Translations under genes and position numbers: made by a program
In this document: piece by piece, positions 9,501-17,436 of the stretch
Layout: every line of letters starts with the position of its first letter
How positions within the stretch are numbered: the first letter of the stretch is position 1
The notes under the pieces: model-generated
The model's input: the letters and a program-made list of their open reading frames with translations, nothing else
Told to the model about the DNA's origin: nothing
Database searches by the model: none
Origin: Catelliglobosispora koreensis DSM 44566
Lineage (GTDB): Bacteria; Actinomycetota; Actinomycetes; Mycobacteriales; Micromonosporaceae
Assembly (NCBI RefSeq): GCF_000379685.1
Contig: NZ_KB903249.1
Coordinates: forward strand, 1,133,911 to 1,197,910
Length of the DNA: 64,000 nucleotides
Direction: 5' to 3'

Positions 9501-10322
9501 GAAACCGTGGGCGAGAACGGTGCCGCGGCCAACGTCCTGGACGGCAACTCCGCGACGATCTGGCACACCCAGTGGTACAACTCAACCGCACCACTGCCGC
9601 ACACGCTCGACCTCGATCTCGGCGGCACCTACCAGGTGACCAACCTCTACTACCTGCCCCGCCAAAACAGCGCCAACGGCCGGATCGGGCAGTACGAGGT
9701 CTACGTCTCGGCCGACGGCACGAACTGGGGCACGGCGGTGGCTTCCGGCACCTGGCCCAGCTCGACCGCTGAACAGACCGTCACGTTCGCCGCTAAGACG
9801 GGCCGTTACGTGCGCTTGAAGGCACTGTCCGAAGTGGGCGGCAACGCCTGGAGTTCGGCCGCCGAAATCAACGTTGGCGTCCAGTCACGTCTTCCCCAAT
9901 CGTCCATGACCGTCACCTTCGCTTCCAGCGCCGATGACGCCAGTGGGGGACAGGCCGCCAACGTGCTCGATGGCGATCCGGCGACACTGTGGCACACCGC
10001 GTGGTCCACGGTTGACCCTGATCCGGTGCACCCGCACGAAATTCGCATCGATCTCGGCGGTACCCACGCGGTCAACTGCGTCTACGCCCTGCCCAGGCAA
10101 ACCGGCACCAACGGCAGAATCGCCGGGTACGAGGTTTACGTCTCCACCGACGGAACCACTTGGGGCGCCGCCGTAGCGACCGGAACGTGGGCCAACAGCG
10201 CCACCGAACAGTCCGCTTGCTTCACCGCCAAAACCGGGCGGTACGTCAGGTTACGTGCCCTGTCCGAAGTGAACGGTGGAGCCTGGACCTCGCTCGCGGA
10301 GCTAAACGTCTCCGCGGCCTAG
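6498..10322 (+). CDS. Secreted endo-alpha-N-acetylgalactosaminidase-like glycosidase (GH101) with two F5/8 type C domains
   Basis: A 1274-residue exoenzyme. Residues 1-25 are a Sec signal peptide ending in ALA. The catalytic region (about 30-660) fits GH101, enzymes that release Gal-beta-1,3-GalNAc from serine or threonine of mucin-type glycoproteins. Candidate nucleophile Asp433 lies in FLYVDVWYGDGWETRK and candidate acid/base Glu459 in QVTTEFPDKFEEN. A carbohydrate-binding-like module follows near 670-810 (TQTVTGLTPGTYAASVYVST). Two similar F5/8 type C (CBM32-like) modules occupy about 986-1128 and 1130-1274, both with LPQSxM, ANVLDG and GRYVRLxALSEV. No wall-sorting signal is seen, so it is probably released. 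It ends the operon and is followed by a strong hairpin. Confidence 0.85.
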   Translation: MRRTLVLALAVAAGAVAIPAPALAAPVTISSGSLSASVDSAFPRVISYTLGGSTLHGQEDTLSQVVLNGTAYTPTITSTVSSTKVDYAMSFSTGATVNATISVSGTAVEFKVTSASSGVMSLAIPNHNLVSVRSTQTGAALATANMHTATTGTGDTFTSITGTTAVNASPVGVMYAIANTAQLAAAISTNSYYDSPSGGNANENGRIRKQVVDKGTYRRAGLWSGDWTVKANGATEQEPLPFAKIVITADRNADSAVDWQDGAIAFRDIMTNPLGWQETKDRVVQRIPFNFASQATHPFLRTLDETKRVALATDNLGQFVLLKGYASEGHDSAHPDYGGNMNTRAGGLTDLNTLVNQGSAYNADFGVHMQATEAYPVAKTFSDTLVDESSKGWDWLDQSYYIDRRFDANSGNRLNRLQQLKNEVPNLDFLYVDVWYGDGWETRKFAREINGLGYQVTTEFPDKFEENTLWNHWATDVNYGGSDYKGINSQIARFIRNHQRDDWIARHPVLGGAEITAYEGWQGKKDFTAFVNTTFGVNVPTKFLQHQTISRWSGNTITFTGGVTASVSGSTRTITRDGRTVLSGNAYLLPWDNDAKLYHWNDGGGPSTFGVPTSWTATTAKLYRLTDTGRVFVSDLNVSGGQVTINATAKTPYVVYPATAPAHSSPNWGEGGPVKNPGFFGGTNDWTVSGAASVTRNALGQSQLVMGSGAASVTQTVTGLTPGTYAASVYVSTSSGRRATLTAGGQSAYTTNSPYTNNVGGDEKNGSSMQRMRVLFDVLSGQSAAALSLQADAGTAAVTFDDVRVVKTVRSPQGTHMFFEDFENVDQGWYPFVVGNAGGSATDPRTHLAQIHAPYTQKGWNGKLIDDVIAGQQSLKAHEERQGLIYRTLPQTLRFTPGRQYRVTFSYQQSVGGDYGFVLGAGASEVSTDSLAQAHTTTTFTKTFTAGTDAWIGMKKLTPETSNQDRDLIIDNLAVDDLGGGTPVGNRLPQSQMSIRAVDSQETVGENGAAANVLDGNSATIWHTQWYNSTAPLPHTLDLDLGGTYQVTNLYYLPRQNSANGRIGQYEVYVSADGTNWGTAVASGTWPSSTAEQTVTFAAKTGRYVRLKALSEVGGNAWSSAAEINVGVQSRLPQSSMTVTFASSADDASGGQAANVLDGDPATLWHTAWSTVDPDPVHPHEIRIDLGGTHAVNCVYALPRQTGTNGRIAGYEVYVSTDGTTWGAAVATGTWANSATEQSACFTAKTGRYVRLRALSEVNGGAWTSLAELNVSAA

Positions 10323-10337
10323 CCCCATCCCCCTCAC

Positions 10338-10369
10338 GACCCCGGGCCGCCCTCAGCCGGCCCGGGGTC
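10338..10369 (+). terminator. Hairpin terminator after the GH101 gene
   Basis: A perfect 12-base-pair G/C-rich stem (GACCCCGGGCCG at 10338-10349 with its complement at 10358-10369) and an 8-base loop begins 15 bases after the stop. There is no T-run, which is common for actinobacterial terminators. Confidence 0.75.
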
Positions 10370-10417
10370 ACCCCGTTCCACGGCGAAATCCATTGACGTC
10401 CTGGTTATGTTGGCGCT

Positions 10418-10780
10418 GTGCCGAAGATATCGTCCGTCGTGATTTACTGCCGTGACCCCTACGTCATGGCACCGTTTTGGTCCGCCGCGACAGGCCTGCC
10501 CCTGGTGGAGGAAGACCACGCCAAAGTCGCCACGCGAACCCTCGAGCCCTTCGAGTCCTGTCTCCTGCACGACCCGTCAGGCGATCAGGTCGACGTCTGG
10601 ATCGCCGTCGCCCACGATCTGCGGCCCGTCGGCCGCATCCATCTCGACATCGTCGCCTCGCCCGAGGAACAGGACCGGCTCATCGCCCTTGGCGCGACCC
10701 TCGTGCGCGAGCAGGAGAACCTGACCGTCTTCACCGATCCCGAGGGCAACGAATTCTGCCTCATCCGCCATCGTCACTAG
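10418..10780 (+). CDS. VOC (glyoxalase/bleomycin resistance) family protein
   Basis: A 120-residue single-copy vicinal oxygen chelate protein. It shows SSVVIYCRDPYVMAPFWSAATGLP at the start, IHLDIVASPEEQDRLIALGA in the second beta-alpha-beta-beta-beta unit and FTDPEGNEFCLIRH near the C-terminus, where the terminal Glu commonly ligates the metal. Family members are small metalloenzymes or drug-sequestering proteins acting in the cytoplasm; this sequence does not say which. Translation starts at GTG 10418, 49 bases beyond the terminator of the glycosidase operon, so it is a separate unit. Confidence 0.87.
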   Translation: MPKISSVVIYCRDPYVMAPFWSAATGLPLVEEDHAKVATRTLEPFESCLLHDPSGDQVDVWIAVAHDLRPVGRIHLDIVASPEEQDRLIALGATLVREQENLTVFTDPEGNEFCLIRHRH

Positions 10781-10891
10781 GCCGCCGCACCATGAAAGCG
10801 GGCAAAGTATGAGATTGCGTCGCTAGAGCGGTCAGGTGGGCGACAGCAATGGAGCAGCGGAATTCATCCGGTGCCGGTAACGTGCTTTGCC

Positions 10892-12682
10892 GTGTCGTTC
10901 ACGTTTCAGGTTGATCTCCGTGGCATTGTCGATCTGCTCAGCCACCATCTTTACGCGAGCCCCCGGGTCTATGTCCGGGAGCTGATGCAGAACGCCGTTG
11001 ACGCGATCACGGCGCTGCGCACGCACCACCCCGAACACGCTGGGGCGGTGGCGATTGAGACTCCCGCGCACACGGGCGGGCCGCTGCGGGTGACCGACAA
11101 CGGGATCGGCCTGACCGAGGCACAGGTGCACGAGTTGCTCGCGACGATCGGGCGCAGCTCCAAACGCGACGATCTCGGGTTCGCCCGGCACGAGTTCCTG
11201 GGACAGTTCGGCATCGGCTTGCTGTCGTGTTTCCTTGTCGCAGACCGCATTCAGGTGCACAGCCGGTGCGGCGACGCGCCAACGGTGGAGTGGATCGGAT
11301 CGTCTGACGGCAGCTATCAGGTTCGCGTGCTGCCAGAGGAAGAATGGCTGCCCACGGCCGGTACGGTGGTCACACTCGACCCGCGCCACGGCGCTCAGGA
11401 GTGGGTCGAGGCAGACACCGTCCGCGAACTAGCGGGTCTCTACGGCTCGATGCTGCCGATTCCGGTGACCGTTGACGGCGAACTGGTAACGATTGGGCTG
11501 CCGCCGTGGGAGACCGCCGAAGGCGAATCGCCGCTAGCGCGCCGGGCCCGGCTGCTGTCCTATGCCGAGGATGTCTTCGGCTTCACCCCGTTTGACGTGA
11601 TTGACCTGTCGGTGGCCGAAGCTGGCTTGCGTGGGGTCGCGTTCGTGCTGCCGATGCAGTCGAGCCCGGCTTCACGTGCCGCGCATCGCGTCTATCTCAA
11701 GCAGATGCTGCTGAGCGAGGGCATCGAGGGACTGCTGCCGGAGTGGGCGTTCTTCGTGCGCTGCGTCGTCGACACGACCGAGCTGCGCCCGACGGCCAGC
11801 CGTGAAGCGCTTTATGACGATGGGCTGCTCGAACAAGTACGCGATGGACTGGGCGATCAGCTGCGCGGCTGGATCGCGCGGCTCGGAGCCATGGATGAGC
11901 GCAAGCTCTCCGCGTTCCTGCGCATCCATCACCTTGGCGTCAAAGCGCTCGCCGTGCACGACGATGACATGCTGCGCCTGGTCGAGCAGTGGTGGCCGTT
12001 CGAAACGACCGTGGGCCCGATGACGCTCGCGGAATTTCGTGCCACGCATGGTGTCATTCGCTATGCGGCGTCACTAGACGAGTTCCGCCAGATCGTCGCG
12101 GTCGCCTCGGCTCAGGGGATTCCGGTCGTCAACGCCGGATATGTCTATGACGCTGAGCTGGTCTCACGCTTGCCCGATCTGGACAAGGAAACCATCATCG
12201 AGCCGCTGGGCGCCGGTGATCTGGCGACACAGCTGGAGGAGCTGGAGCCGGCGACGGAGTTGAGCCTGCGCCCGTTCCTGTCGCTAGCGCAGCGAACGCT
12301 CGACCGCTTCGGCGTTGAGGTTCTCGTCCGGGCTTTCGACCCTTCGGGTCTGCCCGCCCTATACCTTCTCGACAGCGACACCGCCTTCCATCTGGATATG
12401 GAGCGGGGCAAGGAAAACGTCGACGACGTCTGGGCGTCCATCCTCGGCTCCTTTACCGCGGGCAAGACAGAGCGCCCACAGCTCGTGCTGAACTTCCGCA
12501 ATCCACTGGTGCGCCAGGCGGCCGGCATCGCCGAGCCAGAGCTGCTAACCCTTGCGCTGGAAGGGCTTTACATTCAGGCTCTGCTGCTGGGACATCAGCC
12601 GATGCGCCCCGCGGACACGGCGGCGATGAACCAGTCGTTCCTGGGCCTGCTCGCTCGGGCGATGCGAAACGGATCGGTGTAG
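10892..12682 (+). CDS. HSP90-family chaperone/ATPase
   Basis: About 596 residues of the actinobacterial short HSP90 type. The GHKL ATP-binding motifs are intact: ELMQNAVDAITALR (catalytic Glu and Mg-binding Asn), DNGIGLTEAQV and GQFGIGLLSCFLVAD. The middle domain contains ELRPTASREALYDDG, the usual region of the catalytic arginine. I use GTG 10892 because this family normally begins MSFTFQVDLRG; an in-frame GTG at 10871 would add seven residues with no better ribosome binding site. The following TPR-like gene starts two bases after the stop, so the pair is coupled. Clients are unknown. Confidence 0.9.
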   Translation: MSFTFQVDLRGIVDLLSHHLYASPRVYVRELMQNAVDAITALRTHHPEHAGAVAIETPAHTGGPLRVTDNGIGLTEAQVHELLATIGRSSKRDDLGFARHEFLGQFGIGLLSCFLVADRIQVHSRCGDAPTVEWIGSSDGSYQVRVLPEEEWLPTAGTVVTLDPRHGAQEWVEADTVRELAGLYGSMLPIPVTVDGELVTIGLPPWETAEGESPLARRARLLSYAEDVFGFTPFDVIDLSVAEAGLRGVAFVLPMQSSPASRAAHRVYLKQMLLSEGIEGLLPEWAFFVRCVVDTTELRPTASREALYDDGLLEQVRDGLGDQLRGWIARLGAMDERKLSAFLRIHHLGVKALAVHDDDMLRLVEQWWPFETTVGPMTLAEFRATHGVIRYAASLDEFRQIVAVASAQGIPVVNAGYVYDAELVSRLPDLDKETIIEPLGAGDLATQLEELEPATELSLRPFLSLAQRTLDRFGVEVLVRAFDPSGLPALYLLDSDTAFHLDMERGKENVDDVWASILGSFTAGKTERPQLVLNFRNPLVRQAAGIAEPELLTLALEGLYIQALLLGHQPMRPADTAAMNQSFLGLLARAMRNGSV

Positions 12683-12684
12683 CC

Positions 12685-14664
12685 ATGCATTCTGAACAGC
12701 AGCTCCGGGACATGTTCGCGCAGGCGCAAGCGATGCCGGACGGTCCGGCGAAGTTCCAGGCGCTCGATATGGCGATCCGCCATGCCGACGCGAGTGGAGA
12801 TGCGAAGCTGGCGTTCGAGTTCAGGCACGAGTCCATTGAGACGTTCACGTTCGGTGGTGACGATCGCCGCGCGTTTCTGGCTTTCTCACAGAGCCTGGCC
12901 GCTTATGACCGCGATCCCACGGTCGCCGACGACTACAGCGAACACACGATCCTGTGGCAGTTCAAGTGGGTCGTCAACGCGCTGCCTGACTTCCCCGACA
13001 TTCCGCTCGACCGCACCTATGCCGTGCTCGATGACATGCAGCGCCGCTATCTGCTCGGTGGGCACAGCCTGCATGCCGTGCATCAGGCACGGTGGCAGAT
13101 CGCCATGCACGTCGGCGATTTCGACGCGGCCGCGCGGTCTTACCACGACATGGTGACGTCCAAGATGGACAGTCTGGCCAACTGCTCGGTGTGCGTGCCT
13201 TCTGCGCAGACGCGCTATCTCAGCGAAATCGGCAAGTTCGAAGAGGCCGTCAAGGTGGGCGGGCCGGTCAAGCGGGGCTGGTGCCGGCGGCAGCCGCGCT
13301 GGGTGCAGGCCTATCTCATGCTGCCTTACCTCAACACGGGCCAGCACGCGGAAGCCGCTGAGGCACACCGCAACTCCTATCGCCAGATGCGCACCGATCA
13401 CACCGACCTCGGCGGGATCGGGTTGCACTTGACGTTCCTGGGCCGTAGTGGCAACGAGACCCGCGGTCTCGAAGTGGTCGAGAAACACTTGCCGTGGCTG
13501 GAAGTCTCACCGTCCCCAGCCGACTCACTGCAGTTCGCCGCGCCCGCGGCGCTCGTGCTCAACCGTCTGTCCGCCAACGGGTTTGGCGACACGACACTCC
13601 TGGGCCGGGCCAGCGCCACGGGCCGCCGTCAGGAAACGACGGTCGACGCGCTGCGCGGCGAGCTGGCTGCCTTCGCCCGTGACCTCGCCGCCAAGTTCGA
13701 CGCCCGCAATGGCACCAGCCATCAAAGCGAACTCGCCGAACGCAGGATGACCGCCGAACCGGTGGCGGAGCACGTTTCGCTGAGCGTGATGGACTCACTT
13801 GGTACCAAGAAGAAAGCGATCGTGGCTCTTCAAGAACGCATCGCGGAGCACACTCAGGCCGGAGACGTCGAAGGCGCTGCCCGGGCACGGCTCGACGCCG
13901 CTATCGCGATGAGTAAGAAGAACCACCCAGAAGCCATCGCGGCGGCTGAAGAAGCGGCTATCGCCGTTGAGCGCGCTGGCCTGACGGGCCTGGTGCGCGA
14001 GGCGAAACTGCTCCTGTGGGACTTGTACCGGGAGGCCTACGCCTACCGCGACACGGCCAAGAGCCTGTTCGATGAGCTGCTGCCCGATGCCGAGCCACGG
14101 GAAAAGGCGCGCTTGACCGAGCAGAGCGCCAAGCTCTACTGGGGAGACGAGCGCGCGGAACGTTTCATCGCCGCGGCCGACCTCTACCGCGAGACGGGCG
14201 ACCCCGACCGGGAACTGCGGGCGCTCGGTGAAGCCCTTGCGGCCAATGGTGATCTGGCTCTGCTTGAGCGGGCCGAAACCCTGCGCGAGCAAGGCAACTG
14301 GCTCAAGTTCGCGATGCGGGCCGCTGAATCCCTTGCCTACCATGACCTTCACGAGCAGGCGCTGCCGCTTGCCCTGGAGGTGGCGCAGTCCGGTGCCAAG
14401 CGGCAACCTCGCGCGGCCCATCTCGTGTGTCAGCTGCTTCTCGTCACGAACCGTCCCGCCGAAGCCGAAACCAGGGCCCGGGAATTGCTGACCGCCACCC
14501 CGGACAAGAAAAAGCGTGACGTGCACGTCCTGTTGACCCGGGCCCTGCTCGCCCAGGATCCGTCGTCAGCCGAGGCGGCCGAGCTGGTCGCCAGCAACAA
14601 CATCAAGGACTGGGAACTTGCCGCACCCGACGATGAAGACGAATACGGCGAGGGCGACGACTAG
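12685..14664 (+). CDS. Large TPR-like helical protein coupled to HSP90
   Basis: A 659-residue soluble protein rich in alpha-helical repeats. Stretches such as LPYLNTGQHAEAAEAHRNSYRQM, AAEEAAIAVERAGLTGLVREAKLL and QLLLVTNRPAEAETRARELL have the spacing of tetratricopeptide repeats, spread over residues 100-640. There is a CSVC pair near residue 170 and an acidic tail DDEDEYGEGDD. It starts two bases after the HSP90 stop, so it is probably a partner or scaffold of that chaperone (inference; TPR proteins are classic HSP90 cofactors in eukaryotes). Its stop shares a CTAG tetranucleotide with the stop of the convergent permease gene. Confidence 0.75.
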   Translation: MHSEQQLRDMFAQAQAMPDGPAKFQALDMAIRHADASGDAKLAFEFRHESIETFTFGGDDRRAFLAFSQSLAAYDRDPTVADDYSEHTILWQFKWVVNALPDFPDIPLDRTYAVLDDMQRRYLLGGHSLHAVHQARWQIAMHVGDFDAAARSYHDMVTSKMDSLANCSVCVPSAQTRYLSEIGKFEEAVKVGGPVKRGWCRRQPRWVQAYLMLPYLNTGQHAEAAEAHRNSYRQMRTDHTDLGGIGLHLTFLGRSGNETRGLEVVEKHLPWLEVSPSPADSLQFAAPAALVLNRLSANGFGDTTLLGRASATGRRQETTVDALRGELAAFARDLAAKFDARNGTSHQSELAERRMTAEPVAEHVSLSVMDSLGTKKKAIVALQERIAEHTQAGDVEGAARARLDAAIAMSKKNHPEAIAAAEEAAIAVERAGLTGLVREAKLLLWDLYREAYAYRDTAKSLFDELLPDAEPREKARLTEQSAKLYWGDERAERFIAAADLYRETGDPDRELRALGEALAANGDLALLERAETLREQGNWLKFAMRAAESLAYHDLHEQALPLALEVAQSGAKRQPRAAHLVCQLLLVTNRPAEAETRARELLTATPDKKKRDVHVLLTRALLAQDPSSAEAAELVASNNIKDWELAAPDDEDEYGEGDD

Positions 14665-15515
14665 CCTTTGACGGCTCCCTGAGTGAATCCGGCGATGAAG
14701 CGGTCGAGGAAGAGGTTGAAGACGAACGCGAGCGGCAGGGCCACGATGATGGTCGCCGCTTGCAATGACTGCCAGAAGAACACATCGCCGCGCACGAGTT
14801 CCGTGGGGACACCCGTCGAGAGCACCTTTTCCGACGATGGGGAGACGAAGGCGAGGGCGTAGATGAACTCGCTGGCGGTCAGGGTGAACGCGAACACGAC
14901 CACCGCGACGATGCCGGGGAACGTCAACGGCACCACGGCACGCCAAAACGCGCCCAGGCGGCTGTAGCCGTCGACCATCGCCTGCTCTTCGATGTCGCGC
15001 GGCACGGCTTTGAGGAAGCCGATCAGCAGCCATATCGACACCGGGATCGTGATCGTCGGATAGATCACGACCAGCGACCACGTCGAGTCCTGAAGCCCCA
15101 GCGCCACAACGATCCGTGACAGCGACAGGAACAGCAGACTGGGCGGAACGAGATAGACGAGGAAGATGACGATGCCGAACCAGCCCGCCCACGGACGGTC
15201 GAGCCGGGCCAGCGCGTAAGCCGCCGGGAGTCCTAACACGAGGGTGATGAGCACGACGAGGACCCCGACCCACAGCGTGTTCCACAGGTACGTGCCGAAG
15301 GCCGTTTTCTCGAACAGATAGGCGATGTGATCGGGTGTCGGCGGGCGGTTGAACAGGAACGGGTTGTTGTCCGGGTTATACAGATCGCGGTTCTGCTTGA
15401 AAGCGGTGATGACGCTCCACAAAAACGGTGCGGCACTGCAGAACGCGACCGTGATGGCGGCGAGGTAAAGCGCCACACGTGGCATGACCGGGCGCGCCGA
15501 TCCCTTGGCGGCCAT
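14661..15515 (-). CDS. Carbohydrate ABC transporter permease (MalG type)
   Basis: A 284-residue six-span permease. The EAA loop is clear: DIEEQAMVDGYSRLGAFWRAV then VPLTFPG. The first hydrophobic span is LYLAAITVAFCSAAPFLWSVI. It is the last gene of a minus-strand operon with binding protein, ATPase and partner permease. Its start overlaps the stop of the partner permease by one base, which argues for coupled synthesis in fixed stoichiometry. The substrate is presumably a sugar or sugar alcohol. Confidence 0.92.
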   Translation of the reverse strand: MAAKGSARPVMPRVALYLAAITVAFCSAAPFLWSVITAFKQNRDLYNPDNNPFLFNRPPTPDHIAYLFEKTAFGTYLWNTLWVGVLVVLITLVLGLPAAYALARLDRPWAGWFGIVIFLVYLVPPSLLFLSLSRIVVALGLQDSTWSLVVIYPTITIPVSIWLLIGFLKAVPRDIEEQAMVDGYSRLGAFWRAVVPLTFPGIVAVVVFAFTLTASEFIYALAFVSPSSEKVLSTGVPTELVRGDVFFWQSLQAATIIVALPLAFVFNLFLDRFIAGFTQGAVKG

Positions 15516-16417
15516 CAGTGCACCTCCAGCTTGCGCACGGCACGCAGGATCGCGATCGCGGCAGCCATGAGTAGCGGGAACAGGAACAAGGCCACGGCCG
15601 CGCCCTGGCCGATGTCACCGCCGTCGATGCCGCGGAAGAAGGCCCAGCTCGTGAGCACCTGCGTGGCGTTGTTGGGCCCGCCGTTGGTAAGCACGTCAAC
15701 GACGGCCATGTCGGTGAAGGTGAAGATGGCGCCGAACAAAGCCGCGACCGCGATCACAGGCAGTGTCATCGGGATCGTCACCTCGAACATGCGCCGCCAC
15801 CAGCCAGCACCGTCAATGCGGGCAGCCTCGTCCATGTCCTTGGGGATGGCGACAAGCCCGGCCATCATGATGACGGCAGCCAGCGGTGTCAGGCGCCAAA
15901 CGTGCACGGCGATAACGGAAAGCATGGCCAGACCGGGCTCGCCCAGCCAGTACATGTTCGACCCGTTGCCTTGGGGCGCAAGGAAACCCAGCTGCCGCAG
16001 CACCCAGTCGATGGGGGAGTAGATCGAGTCGAGCAGCCACAGCCACGAGATCGCGCCAAGGGTCACCGGCGTCGTCCACGGCAGCAGCACGAGGAAGCGC
16101 ACGAACCACTTGCCTTTGAAGTCAGCGATCAGAATGTTGGCGACCACTTTGCCGAGAATGACGATCAGCACCATGGACACGGAAGTGAAAAGGAACGTAT
16201 TGCCTAACGACCGCCAGAAGACCGGATCGCTGAAAGCCGCCTCGAAGTTCTTGCCGCCCACGAAGTTGAAGCTCGGATCACCGGCCGTCACGTCCGAGAC
16301 CGCGAGCCCGACCGCCAGGATGAATGGCACGGCGACGAGAGCGAGGATATAGACAACGCTAGGCATCAGGAAGATCCAGGCCAAAGCGCCGTCACGGTCC
16401 GCGATTTTCGCTTTCAT
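15515..16417 (-). CDS. Sugar ABC transporter permease (MalF type)
   Basis: A 300-residue multi-pass membrane protein. It has the usual N-terminal span ALAWIFLMPSVVYILALVAVPF, the periplasmic-facing loop containing NFVGGKNFEAAFSDPVFW, and the EAA motif MDEAARIDGAGWWRRMFEVTIP. Its start overlaps the ATPase stop by four bases (ATGA). With the gene at 14661 it forms the membrane channel of the second importer in this window. Confidence 0.93.
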   Translation of the reverse strand: MKAKIADRDGALAWIFLMPSVVYILALVAVPFILAVGLAVSDVTAGDPSFNFVGGKNFEAAFSDPVFWRSLGNTFLFTSVSMVLIVILGKVVANILIADFKGKWFVRFLVLLPWTTPVTLGAISWLWLLDSIYSPIDWVLRQLGFLAPQGNGSNMYWLGEPGLAMLSVIAVHVWRLTPLAAVIMMAGLVAIPKDMDEAARIDGAGWWRRMFEVTIPMTLPVIAVAALFGAIFTFTDMAVVDVLTNGGPNNATQVLTSWAFFRGIDGGDIGQGAAVALFLFPLLMAAAIAILRAVRKLEVH

Positions 16418-17436
16418 GACGTGGTACGCAATCCGCTCGCCGCGTCGAAGTAGCGCACCTTGTCGCGGTTGACGGCGAAGTCATACGTCTGCCCGGGCTC
16501 GACCGGCTCGGTCACGGTGGCGGGAAGGCGGGAGATGACACGCGTGGGTTCCCCGATGCCGGTGGCCGTGCCGTAGAGGTGGCGGTCGCCGCTGAGGTAT
16601 TCCAACCGTTGCACGGCCAGCTCGATGCGCATGGCATCGCCGTTGAGGACGGTCGCGGGCAGCAGGTGCTCGGGGCGGAAGCCGACCAGCTTTTCCCCGT
16701 CGGGCACGAGATTCATCGGCGGTGAACCGATGAACGTGGCGACAAAGGTGTCCGCCGGATCGTCGTAGACCTCCGTGGGCGGGCCGATCTGGCGCACCTT
16801 GCCCTGTGAGAAAACGGCGATCCGGTCGCCGAGCCCCATCGCCTCCACCTGGTCGTGTGTGACGTAGATGGTGGTCGTGCCGACTTCTTGCTGAAAGCGC
16901 TTGAGTTCGTCACGTGCTGACGCGCGCAACTTGGCATCCAGGTTGGACAGTGGCTCATCGAGCAGGAAGACCTGAGGATCGCGAACCAGGGCACGCGCTA
17001 GCGCGACACGCTGCCGCTCCCCGCCGGAAAGCTGGCGCGGCTTGCGTGCCAGCAGGTGCTCGATGCCGAGGAGCCCGGCGGCCCACTCGGCTTTGCGTTG
17101 CCGCTCTTGCGGATTCACGCGCGCGGCCCGCAACGGAAAGACGATGTTGCCCAGCACTGTCTTATGTGGATAGAGCGCGTAGCTCTGGAACACCATGGCG
17201 ATCTGCCGGGCCCGGGGCGGCAGGTGCGTCACGACGGTGTCGTTGATGAGCACCTGCCCCGAGGTCGGCTGCTCCAGCCCGGCGATCGTGCGCAGCAAGG
17301 TGGTCTTGCCACAGCCCGAGGGGCCGAGCAGCACCAGGTATTCGCCTTCTTTGGTGGCAAGGTCCACGCTGTCGATCGCGCGAACCTTGCCGGAGTCGAA
17401 CTCTTTGACCAGACCGGCGACCTCGACGATCGCCAT
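16414..17436 (-). CDS. Sugar ABC transporter ATP-binding protein (UgpC/MsmK type)
   Basis: A 340-residue ATPase. Walker A is GPSGCGKTTLLR, the ABC signature LSGGERQRVALARAL, Walker B VFLLDEPLSNLDAKL, and the H-loop YVTHDQVEAMGLGDR. The C-terminal 110 residues are a TOBE-type regulatory domain (VGFRPEHLL). I start at ATG 17436, which overlaps the TAA of the binding-protein gene and gives the conserved MAIVEVAGLVKEF; an upstream in-frame ATG at 17466 would sit inside that gene. Such ATPases often serve several sugar importers, so it may also energise the transporter at 1464-4492, which lacks one. Confidence 0.93.
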   Translation of the reverse strand: MAIVEVAGLVKEFDSGKVRAIDSVDLATKEGEYLVLLGPSGCGKTTLLRTIAGLEQPTSGQVLINDTVVTHLPPRARQIAMVFQSYALYPHKTVLGNIVFPLRAARVNPQERQRKAEWAAGLLGIEHLLARKPRQLSGGERQRVALARALVRDPQVFLLDEPLSNLDAKLRASARDELKRFQQEVGTTTIYVTHDQVEAMGLGDRIAVFSQGKVRQIGPPTEVYDDPADTFVATFIGSPPMNLVPDGEKLVGFRPEHLLPATVLNGDAMRIELAVQRLEYLSGDRHLYGTATGIGEPTRVISRLPATVTEPVEPGQTYDFAVNRDKVRYFDAASGLRTTS

